DNA from: Bradyrhizobium sp. LMTR 3
GTDB lineage: Bacteria; Pseudomonadota; Alphaproteobacteria; Rhizobiales; Xanthobacteraceae
Reading direction: 5' to 3'
DNA length: 64,000 nt
Assembly: GCF_001693485.1 (NCBI RefSeq)
Contig: NZ_MAXC01000008.1
Span: forward strand, 62,001 to 126,000
A model generated the notes under the pieces. The model did not search any database and was not told where the DNA came from. It worked only from the letters and a program-made list of their open reading frames with translations. Positions 19,401-28,300 of this stretch are shown here, piece after piece. Numbering within the stretch: the first letter of the stretch is position 1; each line of letters begins with the position of its first letter. The position numbers were made by a program, and so were the translations under genes.

Positions 19401-19998
19401 TGAACCAGTCGTGCTGATCGGAGGTGTGGTTGATGACGAGCTCGGTGATGACCCGCAGGCCGCGCTTCTTGGCTTCCTGGATGAAGCGCCTGAAATCCTT
19501 CATCGTCCCGAAATCGGGGTTGATGTCGCCGTAGTCCGCGATGTCGTAGCCGTCGTCGCGGCCGGGGGACGGATAGAACGGCAACAGCCACAATGTGGTG
19601 ACGCCAAGGTCCTGCAGGTACCCGAGTTTCTCGGTCAGCCCGGCAAAGTCGCCGATGCCGTCATTGTTGCTGTCGGCGAAGGCCTTGACGTGCAACTGAT
19701 AGATGATCGCATCCTTGTACCAGAGCTCGTCGGTGGCGACCTCGGCTGCGGGCACGTCCTTTGCTTCGACCACAAGGCTGCTATCCGGATTCAGCGGATA
19801 GGTACCGTCGATAGTAATGGAGACGCCGGCGTTGGAGCTCTCGGCGGTTTGCGCTTTTTTGTTCACGGTGATGCCATTGCCATGGAAATGACGTCCCCGT
19901 TTCGTTTGCAGAAAGGGAGACGTTCCGGACATAGATAGAAAGCCGCTCGGCTTGCTTTGGTTCCAGCGGAACCGTTGGCGGGCCCGAACGTTAGACAC
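16480..19998 (-). CDS. treS: Trehalose synthase fused to maltokinase
   Basis: A 1172-residue fusion. Residues 92-640 are TreS (GH13), which interconverts maltose and trehalose, with nucleophile Asp289 ([10 protein letters not shown]), acid Glu331 (LLAEANQWP) and Asp397 ([10 protein letters not shown]). About 660-1172 form a maltokinase (Mak/Pep2) domain that phosphorylates maltose to maltose-1-phosphate. It has the kinase-like HGD at 1020-1022 and DFEG at 1039-1042, but the usual HGDxHxGQ motif here reads [11 protein letters not shown] at 19998 is supported by GGAAGGAG seven bases upstream. First gene of the operon, divergent from malQ. GlgE, the usual consumer of maltose-1-phosphate, is not adjacent. 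Confidence 0.94.
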   Translation of the reverse strand: MSNVRARQRFRWNQSKPSGFLSMSGTSPFLQTKRGRHFHGNGITVNKKAQTAESSNAGVSITIDGTYPLNPDSSLVVEAKDVPAAEVATDELWYKDAIIYQLHVKAFADSNNDGIGDFAGLTEKLGYLQDLGVTTLWLLPFYPSPGRDDGYDIADYGDINPDFGTMKDFRRFIQEAKKRGLRVITELVINHTSDQHDWFKRARRSDPNSSARNWYVWSDTDQKYLGTRIIFTDTEKSNWTWDPEAGQFYWHRFFSHQPDLNFDNPRVVSALVQVMKRWLDTGVDGFRLDAIPYLCERDGTNNENLPETHAVIKRLRQELDAYAKGKVLLAEANQWPEDVQEYFGRGDECHMAYHFPLMPRIYMAIAQEDRFPITDILRQTPDIPGNCQWALFLRNHDELTLEMVTDVERDYLWSTYANDPRARINVGIRRRLAPLMDNDRRKIELMNSLLFSFPGTPIIYYGDEIGMGDNIYLGDRNGVRTPMQWTPDRNGGFSRSDPARLYAPTIMDPVYGYESVNVEAQSRSLSSLLSATKRLIAVRKSTIAFGRGSMTFIRPENRSVLCYVRQYGDEVILCVANLSRSAQATELDLSAFKDRIPLEMLGRTRFPAIGELPYMITLSPYGFYWFELQERDKSAPVPQRAVPEFETLVVPLNATWVSLARERGVFERDVLPGHLARSRWYPERSAKAIHPKLTSAIPFCDIGDNRPWLAFFEATQRGVTTRYVLPMQIEWVRFDRERYNPHALAAVRQGAREGTLLDVATDPIFVALFLRNLQQSLTVDESEQGLRLEFRPTSRFGDKSIRQPEHIRTIESELPRSTALVDNDYAVKIYRTLQAGPNPEIEIGRFLTDVANFPNAPALLGSAELVEGNEKSAVGVVHAFIANQGDLWTMSAAYLDRFVEEQSLLAASIHPGEREEEIPYLRYIAQAGRRVAELHVALASNGELAEFAPEPTSGDDVQRWVDDLMLSAGRVFDALRQRREALKDADRALADQVLALQPALPGWLESLLLREADAANIRGHGDLDLSQLLIVKDDIFIVDFEGAPRRSIAERRRKMPAARDIASLIRSIDYSATAALERALKVAHDDHGKLGAALGEWRDRATAAFLAAYREAMTDQRLWPADPTAADGLLTFFLLEKALNEIEHELSFRPEWLRVPLSGIVKMLSQPSFEAS

Positions 19999-20070
19999 TG
20001 TCTATCTCCTTCCCGTAATTGGACAATTTCGCGACATCGGTTTGATGTTTGCGTGCAAAGTACGTGCCGA

Positions 20071-22017
20071 ATGGATCTTTTCGCTCAAGCTAAAGCCCTG
20101 GGAATTCAAACCGAATTCCTGGATGGCCAGGGTAATCGCCGTGTGACAGACGCGGCCGCCCTCAAAATTATCCTGGATGCCCTGCCGCCGCAGGCGCCGG
20201 GACCGCTGGTCGGCCACCCGGTCGTGGTCCGGTCCGGACGGCCGTCGCGAACCGAACTCCCCACAGCCACGCTCCCGGCGGAGTGGAAAATCGTTGCGGA
20301 TTCAGGAGTTATCGCCAAGGGCGAGAGCTCGGATCATGCCGTCGACTGGCCCAGGGACCTGCCGCTCGGCATCTACCGGCTGCAGTTGAGCGATGCCGCG
20401 AGAGTCGAGGATGTGCCGCTGATTTCGGCGCCGGAACGGGCGTTTGGCGGCGAGTTCGACCGCTGCTGGGTGCTCGCGGCCCAGCTTTACGGCGTCCGCT
20501 CGGCGCGCAATTGGGGCATGGGCGACTTCACCGACCTCGCAAGCCTGATCGAACTCGCCGACCATCTCGGGGCCGACGGCGTCGGTCTCAATCCCTTGCA
20601 TGCCCTGTTCGACGATCGCCCGGGCGATTGCAGCCCGTATTCGCCAAACAGCCGGTTGTTTCTCAACGCGCTTTACATCGACGTCGAAAAGCTTCCCGAA
20701 TATCAACCCGATTCCGAAACCCGCAAGGCGCTGGCGCCATTGCGGGCTGGCGACGTCGTCGATTATGTCGGTGTCGCCGGTTTGAAATGGCGCGCGCTTC
20801 GTTCAGCCTTTGCTGCCTTCAAGGCCAATGCCAACCCGACCCGCCGGCAGGATTTCGACAAATTCCGCGCCGAGCGCGGTACCTTGCTGTCGCACTTTGC
20901 CTGCTTCGAGGCACTCCGGCACAAATTCGGCAAGCCGTGGTGGGAATGGCCGGAAGAGTGGCGGCAGCCGGACGACGCCAGATGCGCCGCATTGCGCGAG
21001 GGCGCGGACGCCGGCGAAATCGAATTCGTCGAATTCGTGCAATGGACCGCGGACCGGCAGCTCGGCGCGGCCAGCGATCTGGCGAAGAAGCTCGGCATGA
21101 AGGTCGGGCTCTATCTCGACGTCGCGGTCGGCGTGCAGGCAGACGGGTTCGATGCCTGGAACGAACAGGTCGCGATCTCTCGCCATCTCGGCGTCGGCGC
21201 GCCACCCGATCCGCTCAACACCGCCGGCCAGACCTGGGGCCTTGCCGGCTTCAATGCGGCAGGGCTCGAGCGGCAGTCCTTTGCGCCGTATCGCGACATG
21301 CTGCGCGCCTCGATGCGGCACGCCGGCGCGATCCGGCTGGATCATGTGCTCGGGCTGAAGCGGCTCTATCTGGTGCCGCAAGGCTTCACCGCACGCGACG
21401 GCGTCTATGTGCAGATGCCATTCGAGGCGCTGCTCGCGGTAACCGCGCTGGAAAGCCTCGCGCATCGCTGCGTCGTGATCGGCGAAGACCTCGGCACCGT
21501 GCCGGAAGGGTTTCGCGACCAGATCGCCGATTGGGGCATCTGGTCGTATCTCGTGATGATGTTCGAGCGCGACGACCGCGGATCGTTCCGCAGCATCGAT
21601 CATTACCTGACCAACGCGCTCGTCACCTTCAACACCCATGATCTCTCGACCTATGCCGGCTGGCGTTCGTTCGGCGATCTCAAGCTGAAGCGTTCGCTCG
21701 GGATCGATCCGGGCGAGAGCGACGATGCGCGCTGGCACGCGCTTGCCATGCTGGACGACGTGCTGCGGCATCACGCCATCTACCGCAACGATCTCTATTC
21801 GGTCGCGAATTTCCTGGCACGGACCAAATCGCGGCTGCTCGCGGTCTCGCTGGAGGATCTGCTTGGGTTGGTCGACCAGCCCAATATCCCCGGCACCGTC
21901 AACGAGCATCCGAACTGGCGGCGGCGGCTTCCGGTGTCGATCGAGGAGATGACGTCCACGGTCGACGTCGCCGCACTCAAGGCGGCAACCCATGAGCGGT
22001 CGCGCGCCGCGATCTGA
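20071..22017 (+). CDS. malQ: 4-alpha-glucanotransferase (amylomaltase)
   Basis: MalQ (648 residues, GH77) transfers glucan segments between maltodextrins, releasing glucose. Motifs: RNWGMGDFTDL, where substrate-binding loops begin; nucleophile Asp in AIRLDHVLGLKRLYLVP; acid Glu in VVIGEDLGTVPEGFRDQ; and Asp in TFNTHDLSTYAGW. ATG at 20071 begins MDLFAQAKALGIQTEFLD, like homologues, but lacks a clear Shine-Dalgarno sequence; a GTG at 20053 is an alternative. It is divergent from the treS operon and probably recycles short maltodextrins left by GlgX and TreZ. Confidence 0.94.
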   Translation: MDLFAQAKALGIQTEFLDGQGNRRVTDAAALKIILDALPPQAPGPLVGHPVVVRSGRPSRTELPTATLPAEWKIVADSGVIAKGESSDHAVDWPRDLPLGIYRLQLSDAARVEDVPLISAPERAFGGEFDRCWVLAAQLYGVRSARNWGMGDFTDLASLIELADHLGADGVGLNPLHALFDDRPGDCSPYSPNSRLFLNALYIDVEKLPEYQPDSETRKALAPLRAGDVVDYVGVAGLKWRALRSAFAAFKANANPTRRQDFDKFRAERGTLLSHFACFEALRHKFGKPWWEWPEEWRQPDDARCAALREGADAGEIEFVEFVQWTADRQLGAASDLAKKLGMKVGLYLDVAVGVQADGFDAWNEQVAISRHLGVGAPPDPLNTAGQTWGLAGFNAAGLERQSFAPYRDMLRASMRHAGAIRLDHVLGLKRLYLVPQGFTARDGVYVQMPFEALLAVTALESLAHRCVVIGEDLGTVPEGFRDQIADWGIWSYLVMMFERDDRGSFRSIDHYLTNALVTFNTHDLSTYAGWRSFGDLKLKRSLGIDPGESDDARWHALAMLDDVLRHHAIYRNDLYSVANFLARTKSRLLAVSLEDLLGLVDQPNIPGTVNEHPNWRRRLPVSIEEMTSTVDVAALKAATHERSRAAI

Positions 22018-22089
22018 CGAGTTCGAGGAGGAAGGCAGAGCGGGATGACAGTTGGAAGAAATGCCATTCCGCTCTGGCGGTGAATCACC

Positions 22090-23895
22090 TTGTCGTGCCG
22101 GATCGAAGACTACGGGTTGATCGGCGATTGCGAGACCGCGGCACTGGTCGGCCGCGACGGATCGATCGACTGGCTATGCTGGCCGGCCTTCGATTCCGAC
22201 GCCTGCTTTGCAGCCCTTCTCGGCAGCCATAAGCACGGCCGCTGGCTGATCGCCCCGGTGGGGGAGATCACCGGCACCTCGCGCCACTATTGGGGCGACA
22301 CCCTGATCCTGCACACGCGGTTCGAGACCGCTGACGGCGCGGTCGAGCTGATCGACTTCATGCCGCCGCGCGGCAACGCCTCCGACGTGGTGCGGCTGGT
22401 GCGCGGCGTGCGCGGGCGGGTCAGGATGCACATGCAGTTGGTCATCCGCTTCGGCTTCGGCACCGATATTCCCTGGGTCAAGAAGACCGAGGACGGCTCC
22501 GCGTTGCTCGCGATTTGCGGGCAGGACATGACGGTGTTGCGCACCCCGGTGGAAACGCGCGGGGAGGACCTGACGACGGTCGCCGATTTCGAGGTCGGCG
22601 AGGGCGATACCGTCCCCTTCGTGCTCACCTACGGCCCTTCGCATCTGCCGGTGCCCAAGCCGATCGATCCTGCCTATGCCTTGCAGGATACCGAAGCGTT
22701 CTGGACCGAGTGGAGCAACCGTTGCACCTATGAGGGCGACTACCGCGATCTCGTGATGCGCTCCCTGATCACGCTGAAGGCGCAGACCTATGCGCCGACC
22801 GGCGGCATCGTCGCTGCGCCGACGACCTCGCTGCCTGAAAAGCTCGGCGGCGCCAGGAATTGGGATTATCGCTTCTGCTGGCTGCGCGACGCCACCTTCA
22901 CGCTGCTGGCGCTGATGAACTCGGGCTATACCGAGGAAGCTTCCGCCTGGCACCATTGGCTGTTACGGGCGGCGGCGGGTTCTCCCGCCAACATGCAGAT
23001 CATGTATGGCATCATGGGCAACCGGCGTCTCCTGGAATGGGAGGCCACGTGGTTGCCGGGCTATGAAGGCGCACGTCCCGTGCGGGTCGGCAACGCCGCG
23101 CATGCGCAACTGCAGCTCGACGTCTACGGTGAATTGATCGACGCCTTTCACCAGTGGCGCGTGGCCAAGCTCGAAATGGATGAAACGAGCTGGGCGCTGG
23201 AATGCGCGGTGCTGCAGCACCTCGCCGGACGGTGGGACCAGCCGGACCACGGCATCTGGGAGCGCCGCGGCGCCGGCAGGCATTATGTCTCGTCGAAGGT
23301 GATGACCTGGGTCGCGTTCGACCGCGGCATCAAGAGCGCCGAGACGTTCGGCTTCAAGGCGCCGCTTGTGAAGTGGCGGGTGCTGCGCGACGCCATTCAC
23401 GCCGACGTCTGCGCGAAGGGCTTTGACGCCGAGCTGAACGCGTTCGTCGAGTCATACGGCTCAAAAATGCTCGACGCGAGCATCCTGTTGCTGCCGTCAG
23501 TGGGATTTCTGCCGCCGGAGGACCCCCGCGTGCGCGGTACGCTTGTCGCGGTCGAGCAGCATCTGATGCGGGGCGGGTTTGTGCTGCGGCACGACCCGCG
23601 GGAAGTCCCGGCGGAGAAACAGCCGGCCGAAGGTGCGTTCCTCGCCTGCACGCTCTGGCTTGCGGACGCGTATGTGCTGGCGGGCGAATTCGGCAAGGCG
23701 CAGGAGTTGTTCGCCCGCGTCGTCGCAGTCGCCAACGACCTCGGCCTCTTGGCCGAGGAGTACGATACGGTGGCCGGTCGCCAGACCGGAAATTTTCCGC
23801 AGGCGCTGACGCATATCGCGCTGATCAACACCGCGCAGAACCTCAGCGTGGCGAAGAAGTCGACCGAGAAGCCCGCGATGCAGCGATCTAAATAG
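22090..23895 (+). CDS. GH15 glucan glucohydrolase (glucoamylase/trehalase type)
   Basis: A 601-residue GH15 protein that cuts glucose from the ends of alpha-glucans or, in some members, cuts trehalose. It begins CRIEDYGLIGDCETAALVGR and has WDYRFCWLRDATFTL, the likely acid Glu in HGIWERRGAGRHYVSSKVM and the likely base Glu in AEGAFLACTLWLADAYVLAG, so both catalytic residues seem intact. The start is a TTG at 22090, the only initiator after an in-frame stop at 22081 that preserves the conserved N-terminus. Lying after malQ with a 72-base gap, it probably belongs to the same glucan-turnover unit. Glucoamylase and trehalase cannot be separated from sequence. Confidence 0.9.
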   Translation: MSCRIEDYGLIGDCETAALVGRDGSIDWLCWPAFDSDACFAALLGSHKHGRWLIAPVGEITGTSRHYWGDTLILHTRFETADGAVELIDFMPPRGNASDVVRLVRGVRGRVRMHMQLVIRFGFGTDIPWVKKTEDGSALLAICGQDMTVLRTPVETRGEDLTTVADFEVGEGDTVPFVLTYGPSHLPVPKPIDPAYALQDTEAFWTEWSNRCTYEGDYRDLVMRSLITLKAQTYAPTGGIVAAPTTSLPEKLGGARNWDYRFCWLRDATFTLLALMNSGYTEEASAWHHWLLRAAAGSPANMQIMYGIMGNRRLLEWEATWLPGYEGARPVRVGNAAHAQLQLDVYGELIDAFHQWRVAKLEMDETSWALECAVLQHLAGRWDQPDHGIWERRGAGRHYVSSKVMTWVAFDRGIKSAETFGFKAPLVKWRVLRDAIHADVCAKGFDAELNAFVESYGSKMLDASILLLPSVGFLPPEDPRVRGTLVAVEQHLMRGGFVLRHDPREVPAEKQPAEGAFLACTLWLADAYVLAGEFGKAQELFARVVAVANDLGLLAEEYDTVAGRQTGNFPQALTHIALINTAQNLSVAKKSTEKPAMQRSK

Positions 23896-23940
23896 CGGGA
23901 GCTTCTCTTCCGCCATTTCGGGGCGCGCGAAGCGCGAGTC

Positions 23941-24030
23941 CGTAGGGTGGGCAAAGGCGCGCGAGCGCCGTGCCCACCATTTTTCGCCTTGCTCGAAATG
24001 GTGGGCACGCTTCGCTTTGCCCACCCTACG
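23941..24030. repeat. Palindromic repeat, GTAGGGTGGGCAAAG family (second copy)
   Basis: CGTAGGGTGGGCAAA and TTTGCCCACCCTACG are perfect 15-base inverted arms; an inner pair GTGCCCACCATTT and AAATGGTGGGCAC is also perfect. Same family as 6964-7051. Confidence 0.85.
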
Positions 24031-24057
24031 ATCATGGATGCGACAAATCGACTTGTC

Positions 24058-24530
24058 GGGCAAATCACTTCGGATTTTCAGAAATCATGTCAAGCGCAGG
24101 AATCAAAAATATTTCGCTTAACGTGCAGGGCAAATCAGTCGCATAACTCCGCCCGTCTCACCCATTGAGGGGCGCTCGCGATCGTCACGAACGTGCGGTG
24201 AGATGCGATGGACGCGGAAGGCGCAGGACGTAGGTGCCCGACGCGTACGGCGAAGTCGTGTGGTCCTGATGTCGCGGTGCTGGCATGAAGTTCTTTGAGA
24301 AGCGAAAGCTTCTCGGGGGCGACGGTGGCAAAAGAGCCGTTCACCGGGGAGAGCACGAAGTAAGCCGTAAAGCCATTGCGCAGGGAAGGCCGGGATGCTC
24401 CCGCTGTACCTGTATGCTCGTGTGCGTTTTCCTTTGCACACGAGACCGCGGGTGCAGCCAGCACCCGGTCTTCCCTGCGCCCTCTAAATAATAAGAGGGC
24501 GGGAAAAGAAGATGCAAACCTCGGGCGAGA
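24058..24530. repeat. Long dispersed Bradyrhizobium-type repeat element with conserved structure
   Basis: About 470 bases without a credible gene. From memory, very similar blocks (beginning near CGGGCAAATCA, then CATAACTCCGCCCGTCTCAC, GACGGTGGCAAAAGAGCC and ending near GATGCAAACCTCGGGCGA) recur in many Bradyrhizobium genomes and are sometimes annotated as spurious proteins. The 3' half folds into nested stems (24378-24480) and is followed by a 7-bp hairpin at 24479-24500. I see no transposase or terminal target duplication. With the two palindromic repeats on either side it fills the 817-base gap between the GH15 gene and the HAD phosphatase gene. Confidence 0.6.
24378..24480 (+). ncRNA. Candidate structured RNA within the long repeat
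   Basis: The outer stem pairs 24378-24394 (GCGCAGGGAAGGCCGGG) with 24464-24480, 17 pairs with a single G-U. Inside lies a perfect 9-bp hairpin, CTCGTGTGC (24417-24425) with GCACACGAG (24436-24444). An alternative hairpin GGGTGC/GCACCC (24450-24466) competes with the base of the outer stem. The DNA is palindromic, so the strand is uncertain; plus is assumed because a 7-bp hairpin (GCCCTCT/AGAGGGC) follows at 24479-24500. Confidence 0.35.
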
Positions 24531-24559
24531 TGCGCCGCGAGATCGCGAAGCTATTTCCA

Positions 24560-24640
24560 CGTCATTGCGAGCGGAGCGAAGCAATCCATTGTCACCTCAT
24601 ACGCGGAAAGATGGATTGCTTCGCTGCGCTCGCAATGACG
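24560..24640. repeat. Palindromic repeat, CGTCATTGCGAG family (second copy)
   Basis: CGTCATTGCGAGCGGAGCG with GCAATCCAT on the left and ATGGATTGC with CGCTGCGCTCGCAATGACG on the right form a long hairpin. Same family as 3213-3298. Confidence 0.8.
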
Positions 24641-24712
24641 ATTCGGAGACAGCGGTGATTGAACCGAGAAGCCGCAGCGTACTGGATGCCTCGCATGCAC
24701 GGAGTGTCTTGC

Positions 24713-25516
24713 CTATCCGAGCCGCAGCACGGTCTCGATCGCCGCCGCAAATCCGTCGCGCTCGTTGCTGTCGGTCACGTGCGTCGCGTGCTTTTTGATG
24801 CCTTCGGCCGCATTGCCCATCGCAAACGAAACGCCGCTTCGGGCAAACATCGGAAGATCGTTCTCCATGTCGCCGATGGTCGCGACCGCTGCCGCCGGAA
24901 TGCCGAGCCACCTGATCATGGCATCCACGAAGGTGCCCTTGTCGTGACCGGGCGGCGTGACGTCGAGATAATAGGTCTGCGAGCGAACCGCGACGGCCTC
25001 CCGGCCGAGCGCCTCTCGCATTGCCACCTCGCAGCGCTGCAACAGCTCAGCATCCGAGCTGGCACCGACGATCTTGCAGGTCTCTGCGAGATGCGGCGTG
25101 AAGTCGGCGACGATGGTCGGATCGGCCTTGATGGCCAGCTTCTCGTGCGGGACGTACTCGCCGTCCGGATTGCGCGTGTACCAGCGCTGATTGGTGAACA
25201 GCCAGATATCGACGCCGAAGGCATTGAGCACATCGAGGCTGCGCTGCGCCACGGCCGAGCCGATCAGATGCTGCTCGATCGGTTTGAGCCCGGCATCGAC
25301 GATCGAGCTGCCGTTGAAGGCGCCGACGGGAAGCGTGATCGAAAGCGGCTCGATCAGAAAGCCCATGCCGATGGTCGGCCGGCTGGAGACGATGGTGAAG
25401 CCGATGCCGGCCGCATGCAGCTTGCGAACGGCTGCCTTGGCGCCATCGGTCAGGATCTTGTCGTGCGTCAACAGAGTGCCGTCGACGTCGGAAACAACGA
25501 GCGCGATACGTGTCAT
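24713..25516 (-). CDS. Cof-type HAD-IIB sugar-phosphate phosphatase
   Basis: A 267-residue haloacid dehalogenase superfamily phosphatase of the Cof/IIB class. Motif I is VVSDVDGTLLT (residues 7-17, nucleophile and acid Asp), motif II IVSSRP, and motif IV IGDMENDLPMF; the large IIB cap lies between. These enzymes dephosphorylate sugar phosphates or similar small metabolites. ATG at 25516 overlaps the gntK stop by 4 bases (ATGA), so it is the last gene of the pentose phosphate operon. The context suggests action on a hexose or gluconate phosphate, but the substrate is unknown. Confidence 0.88.
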   Translation of the reverse strand: MTRIALVVSDVDGTLLTHDKILTDGAKAAVRKLHAAGIGFTIVSSRPTIGMGFLIEPLSITLPVGAFNGSSIVDAGLKPIEQHLIGSAVAQRSLDVLNAFGVDIWLFTNQRWYTRNPDGEYVPHEKLAIKADPTIVADFTPHLAETCKIVGASSDAELLQRCEVAMREALGREAVAVRSQTYYLDVTPPGHDKGTFVDAMIRWLGIPAAAVATIGDMENDLPMFARSGVSFAMGNAAEGIKKHATHVTDSNERDGFAAAIETVLRLG

Positions 25517-26034
25517 TGGGGGACCAGGTTCAATTGACCGACGATGTCATCCACGATGTTCTCGACCGGGGCATCGATCGATACAATGATCGGCCGCTCG
25601 CCCGCGCCCGGCGGCTCCAGCGTCCTGAATTGGCTGGCGAGCAGGCCTGGCGGCATGAAATGTCCCTTGCGGGCGGCAAGCCGGGCCGCGATCAGGTCCT
25701 GCGTTCCGTCGAGAAAAACAATACGGACAGCGTCGCGGCCGTGCACGAGAATGTCGCGATAGGCGCGCTTCAATGCCGAGCAGGCGATCACGGCGTGCTC
25801 GCCGGCCGCCGAGAGACGGTCGATCTCGTCGGCGATTGCCCGCAGCCACGGCCCGCGGTCCTCGTCGGTCAGCGGGTGGCCGGCGCTCATCTTCGCAACA
25901 TTGGCTGGCGGGTGAAACCGGTCGCCGTCCTCGTAGCGCCAGCCGAGGCGTCTTGCGAGACGATCGGCGATGGTGCTCTTGCCCGAACCGGAAACGCCCA
26001 TCACCACCAGCGCGCTGGGAGTCCTATCGCCCAC
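25513..26034 (-). CDS. gntK: Gluconokinase
   Basis: GntK (173 residues) phosphorylates gluconate to 6-phosphogluconate. The P-loop GVSGSGKST is at residues 13-21, then YEDGDRFHPPANVAKMSAGHP, typical of thermoresistant gluconokinases, and ACSALKRAYRDIL. GTG at 26034 was chosen because GGAGG lies six bases upstream, within the end of pgl, giving an 11-base overlap; an ATG at 26097 would add 21 unrelated residues inside pgl. It overlaps the phosphatase gene by 4 bases. With zwf, pgl and gnd, it lets gluconate enter the same pathway. Confidence 0.92.
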   Translation of the reverse strand: MGDRTPSALVVMGVSGSGKSTIADRLARRLGWRYEDGDRFHPPANVAKMSAGHPLTDEDRGPWLRAIADEIDRLSAAGEHAVIACSALKRAYRDILVHGRDAVRIVFLDGTQDLIAARLAARKGHFMPPGLLASQFRTLEPPGAGERPIIVSIDAPVENIVDDIVGQLNLVPQ

Positions 26035-26779
26035 CAAAATCCTCCGGAAGCGCATCCCGGTCCACCAGCCAGATCGTTTCGCCGGTGGATCGCGCACGGT
26101 TGGCAGGCAGGTTCTCGCGTGCCAAGAGGCGCGTCAAGACCGCATGCTTCTCGGCGCCGGCAATCTCGAACAGCATTTCGCGGCAGGAGGCAAGGGTGGG
26201 CAGCGTGAGGGTGACCCGCGGGACGAATGGCTCGACAGTCGCGCGTGGCACGCCGACAACCCAGCGCGCGGTCTCATCGAGCGCGGGATCGCCGGGAAAC
26301 AGCGATGCGGTGTGGCCATCGGGACCTACACCCATCAACACGACATCGAACAGGGGGCGGGCTTGATCGAGTGCGTCTGCCCCATAGAACGATTGCAGCT
26401 CCCGTTCGTAAAGCGCGGCGCAGCGGTCCGGATTGGTCGGGTCGGCGGTCGCGGTCGGAATCGGATGGATGTTTGCCGCCGGCGCGCAGCTATCCAGAAA
26501 AAGCTCTCGCGCCATGCCCATGTTGTTGAGCGGATCGTCGGCCGGCACGAAGCGCTCGTCGCCAATGAACCAGTGCACGCGCTGCCACGGGATCCGGCTG
26601 CGATAGGCATCGGTCGCGAGCAATTGATAAAGCTGTCTGGGGTTGGAGCCGCCGGTCAGGCAAATCGCAACGCGGCCGCTATTGGCCTCGATCCTGGCGA
26701 GCACGCGATCGGCCGCGGCCTCGGCCAGTGCGGCCGGATCGGCGACCGCGATCACGCGGCGATTGTCGTTCGCTGTCAT
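26024..26779 (-). CDS. pgl: 6-phosphogluconolactonase
   Basis: Pgl/DevB (251 residues) hydrolyses 6-phosphogluconolactone to 6-phosphogluconate. Visible are ICLTGGSNPRQLYQLLA (phosphate-binding loop), VHWFIGDERFVPADDPLNNMG with the catalytic region, and LMGVGPDGHTASLFPGDPAL, the family's GxDGHxASLFP signature. Length is normal. It starts 3 bases after the zwf stop, and its 3' end overlaps gntK by 11 bases. Confidence 0.95.
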   Translation of the reverse strand: MTANDNRRVIAVADPAALAEAAADRVLARIEANSGRVAICLTGGSNPRQLYQLLATDAYRSRIPWQRVHWFIGDERFVPADDPLNNMGMARELFLDSCAPAANIHPIPTATADPTNPDRCAALYERELQSFYGADALDQARPLFDVVLMGVGPDGHTASLFPGDPALDETARWVVGVPRATVEPFVPRVTLTLPTLASCREMLFEIAGAEKHAVLTRLLARENLPANRARSTGETIWLVDRDALPEDFGGR

Positions 26780-26782
26780 CGC

Positions 26783-28294
26783 TCACCCGAGCTTTCGCCA
26801 GCTTCGGCCGTCGCGGGTCAACAATTCGTTCGCTTCCTGCGGCCCTTCGCTGCCGGCCTTGTAGGTCTGCAAGCCCTCGGCCCCTGCCTTCTTCCAGGCG
26901 TCGAGGAATGGTTGCACCGCCTTCCAGCCGGCCTCGACACTGTCGGCGCGCTGGAACAGGATGTTGTCGCCGGTCATGCAGTCATGGATCAGCGTCTCGT
27001 AGCCGGTCGAAGGCTCCGCCTTGAAGTAATCCTTGTAGCGAAACTTCATCTCGACGCCGTCGATAAGGATCGAGGGGCCGGGCACCTTGGTGTTGAACTG
27101 CAGCGCGATGCCTTCGTTCGGCGCGACCCCGATCACGAGGTAATTCTGCGCCAGCCGTTCGACCGGCGTGCAGTTGAACATCGCGAACGGCGCCTGCTTG
27201 AACTTGATCGCGACTTCGGTGCGCTTGACGCCGAGCGCCTTGCCGGTGCGCAGGTAGAAGGGAACGCCGGCCCAGCGCCAATTGTCGATGATCAGTTTCA
27301 GCGCCACATAGGTTTCGGTCGTACTGCCGGCCGCGACGTCCTCGATCTTGCGGTAGTCGGCGATCTCGGCACCTCCGATCCGGCCGGCCAGATATTGGCC
27401 GCGCACCGAATTCCGCAGCGCCTCGGCCTCGCTCTGCGGCTGGATCGCGGCGAGCACATCCGCTTTTTCTCCGCGCACGGAATGCGCGTCGAACCGGATC
27501 GGCGGCTCCATTGCGACCAGTGACAGCAGTTGAAACAGATGGTTTGGCACCATGTCGCGCAGCGCGCCGGTCTGGTCGTAAAAGCTGCCGCGGTGGCCGA
27601 CGCCGAGCTGTTCGTTGACCGTGATCTGGACATGGTCGATATGGTTGCGATTCCAGATCGGCTCGAACATGCCGTTGGCGAAGCGCAGCACCAAAATGTT
27701 CTGCACCGTTTCCTTGCCGAGATAGTGATCGATCCGGTAGATCTCGTGCTCGTCGACGAGCTTTAGCAATTCGCCGTTCAGCGCCTTCGCGGAAGCGAGG
27801 TCGGTGCCGAACGGCTTTTCCACGACCAGCCGCCGCCACGCGCCGTTCTCGGCCAGCATGCCGGTGCGGCCTAGCTCGCGGCTGATCGGCAGGAAGGCGT
27901 TGGGCGGGGTTGCCAAGTAGAACAGGCGGTTGCCGCCGGTGTTTCGCGCGGCCTCCAACTCGCCGAGCTGCTTGCTCATCGCGTCGAACGAAGCCGGATC
28001 CTTCGGATCGGCTTCGATGCAGGTCAGGCAGTCCAAAAGACGACGCGAAATCGCGTCCTCCACCGGCCGGGTCGCGAACTGGCGCAGGCCCTTCATCAGG
28101 CTGTCGCGCAGCCTGTCGTTGGTCATGCCCTTGCGAGCGACGCCGACCAGGCAGAACCTATCCGGCAGGAGATCGCTGGCGGCGAGATTATAGAGGGCAG
28201 GGACGACCAGCCGGTGCGTGAGGTCGCCGGTGACGCCGAAAATGACGAAGGAGCAGGGATCGGGCTTCTTCTGTGTTGTTTGACCGACCGCCAT
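26783..28294 (-). CDS. zwf: Glucose-6-phosphate 1-dehydrogenase
   Basis: Zwf (503 residues) oxidises glucose-6-phosphate to 6-phosphogluconolactone, producing NADPH. The nucleotide-binding GVTGDLTHRLVVPALYNL (about 20-37) and the active-site signature RIDHYLGKETVQN (about 188-200) are intact, as is KPFGTD earlier. Length matches the family. It follows gnd by 6 bases and is followed by pgl after 3 bases. Glucose-6-phosphate would be supplied by the Pgi domain encoded at the head of the same operon and by glycogen and trehalose breakdown next door. Confidence 0.97.
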   Translation of the reverse strand: MAVGQTTQKKPDPCSFVIFGVTGDLTHRLVVPALYNLAASDLLPDRFCLVGVARKGMTNDRLRDSLMKGLRQFATRPVEDAISRRLLDCLTCIEADPKDPASFDAMSKQLGELEAARNTGGNRLFYLATPPNAFLPISRELGRTGMLAENGAWRRLVVEKPFGTDLASAKALNGELLKLVDEHEIYRIDHYLGKETVQNILVLRFANGMFEPIWNRNHIDHVQITVNEQLGVGHRGSFYDQTGALRDMVPNHLFQLLSLVAMEPPIRFDAHSVRGEKADVLAAIQPQSEAEALRNSVRGQYLAGRIGGAEIADYRKIEDVAAGSTTETYVALKLIIDNWRWAGVPFYLRTGKALGVKRTEVAIKFKQAPFAMFNCTPVERLAQNYLVIGVAPNEGIALQFNTKVPGPSILIDGVEMKFRYKDYFKAEPSTGYETLIHDCMTGDNILFQRADSVEAGWKAVQPFLDAWKKAGAEGLQTYKAGSEGPQEANELLTRDGRSWRKLG

Positions 28295-28300
28295 GACCGC

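Noticed and set aside
24376..24798. Apparent 140-codon protein in the repeat region
   Set aside because: Lies across the structured repeat and a palindromic repeat; known type of spurious translation of Bradyrhizobium repeats.
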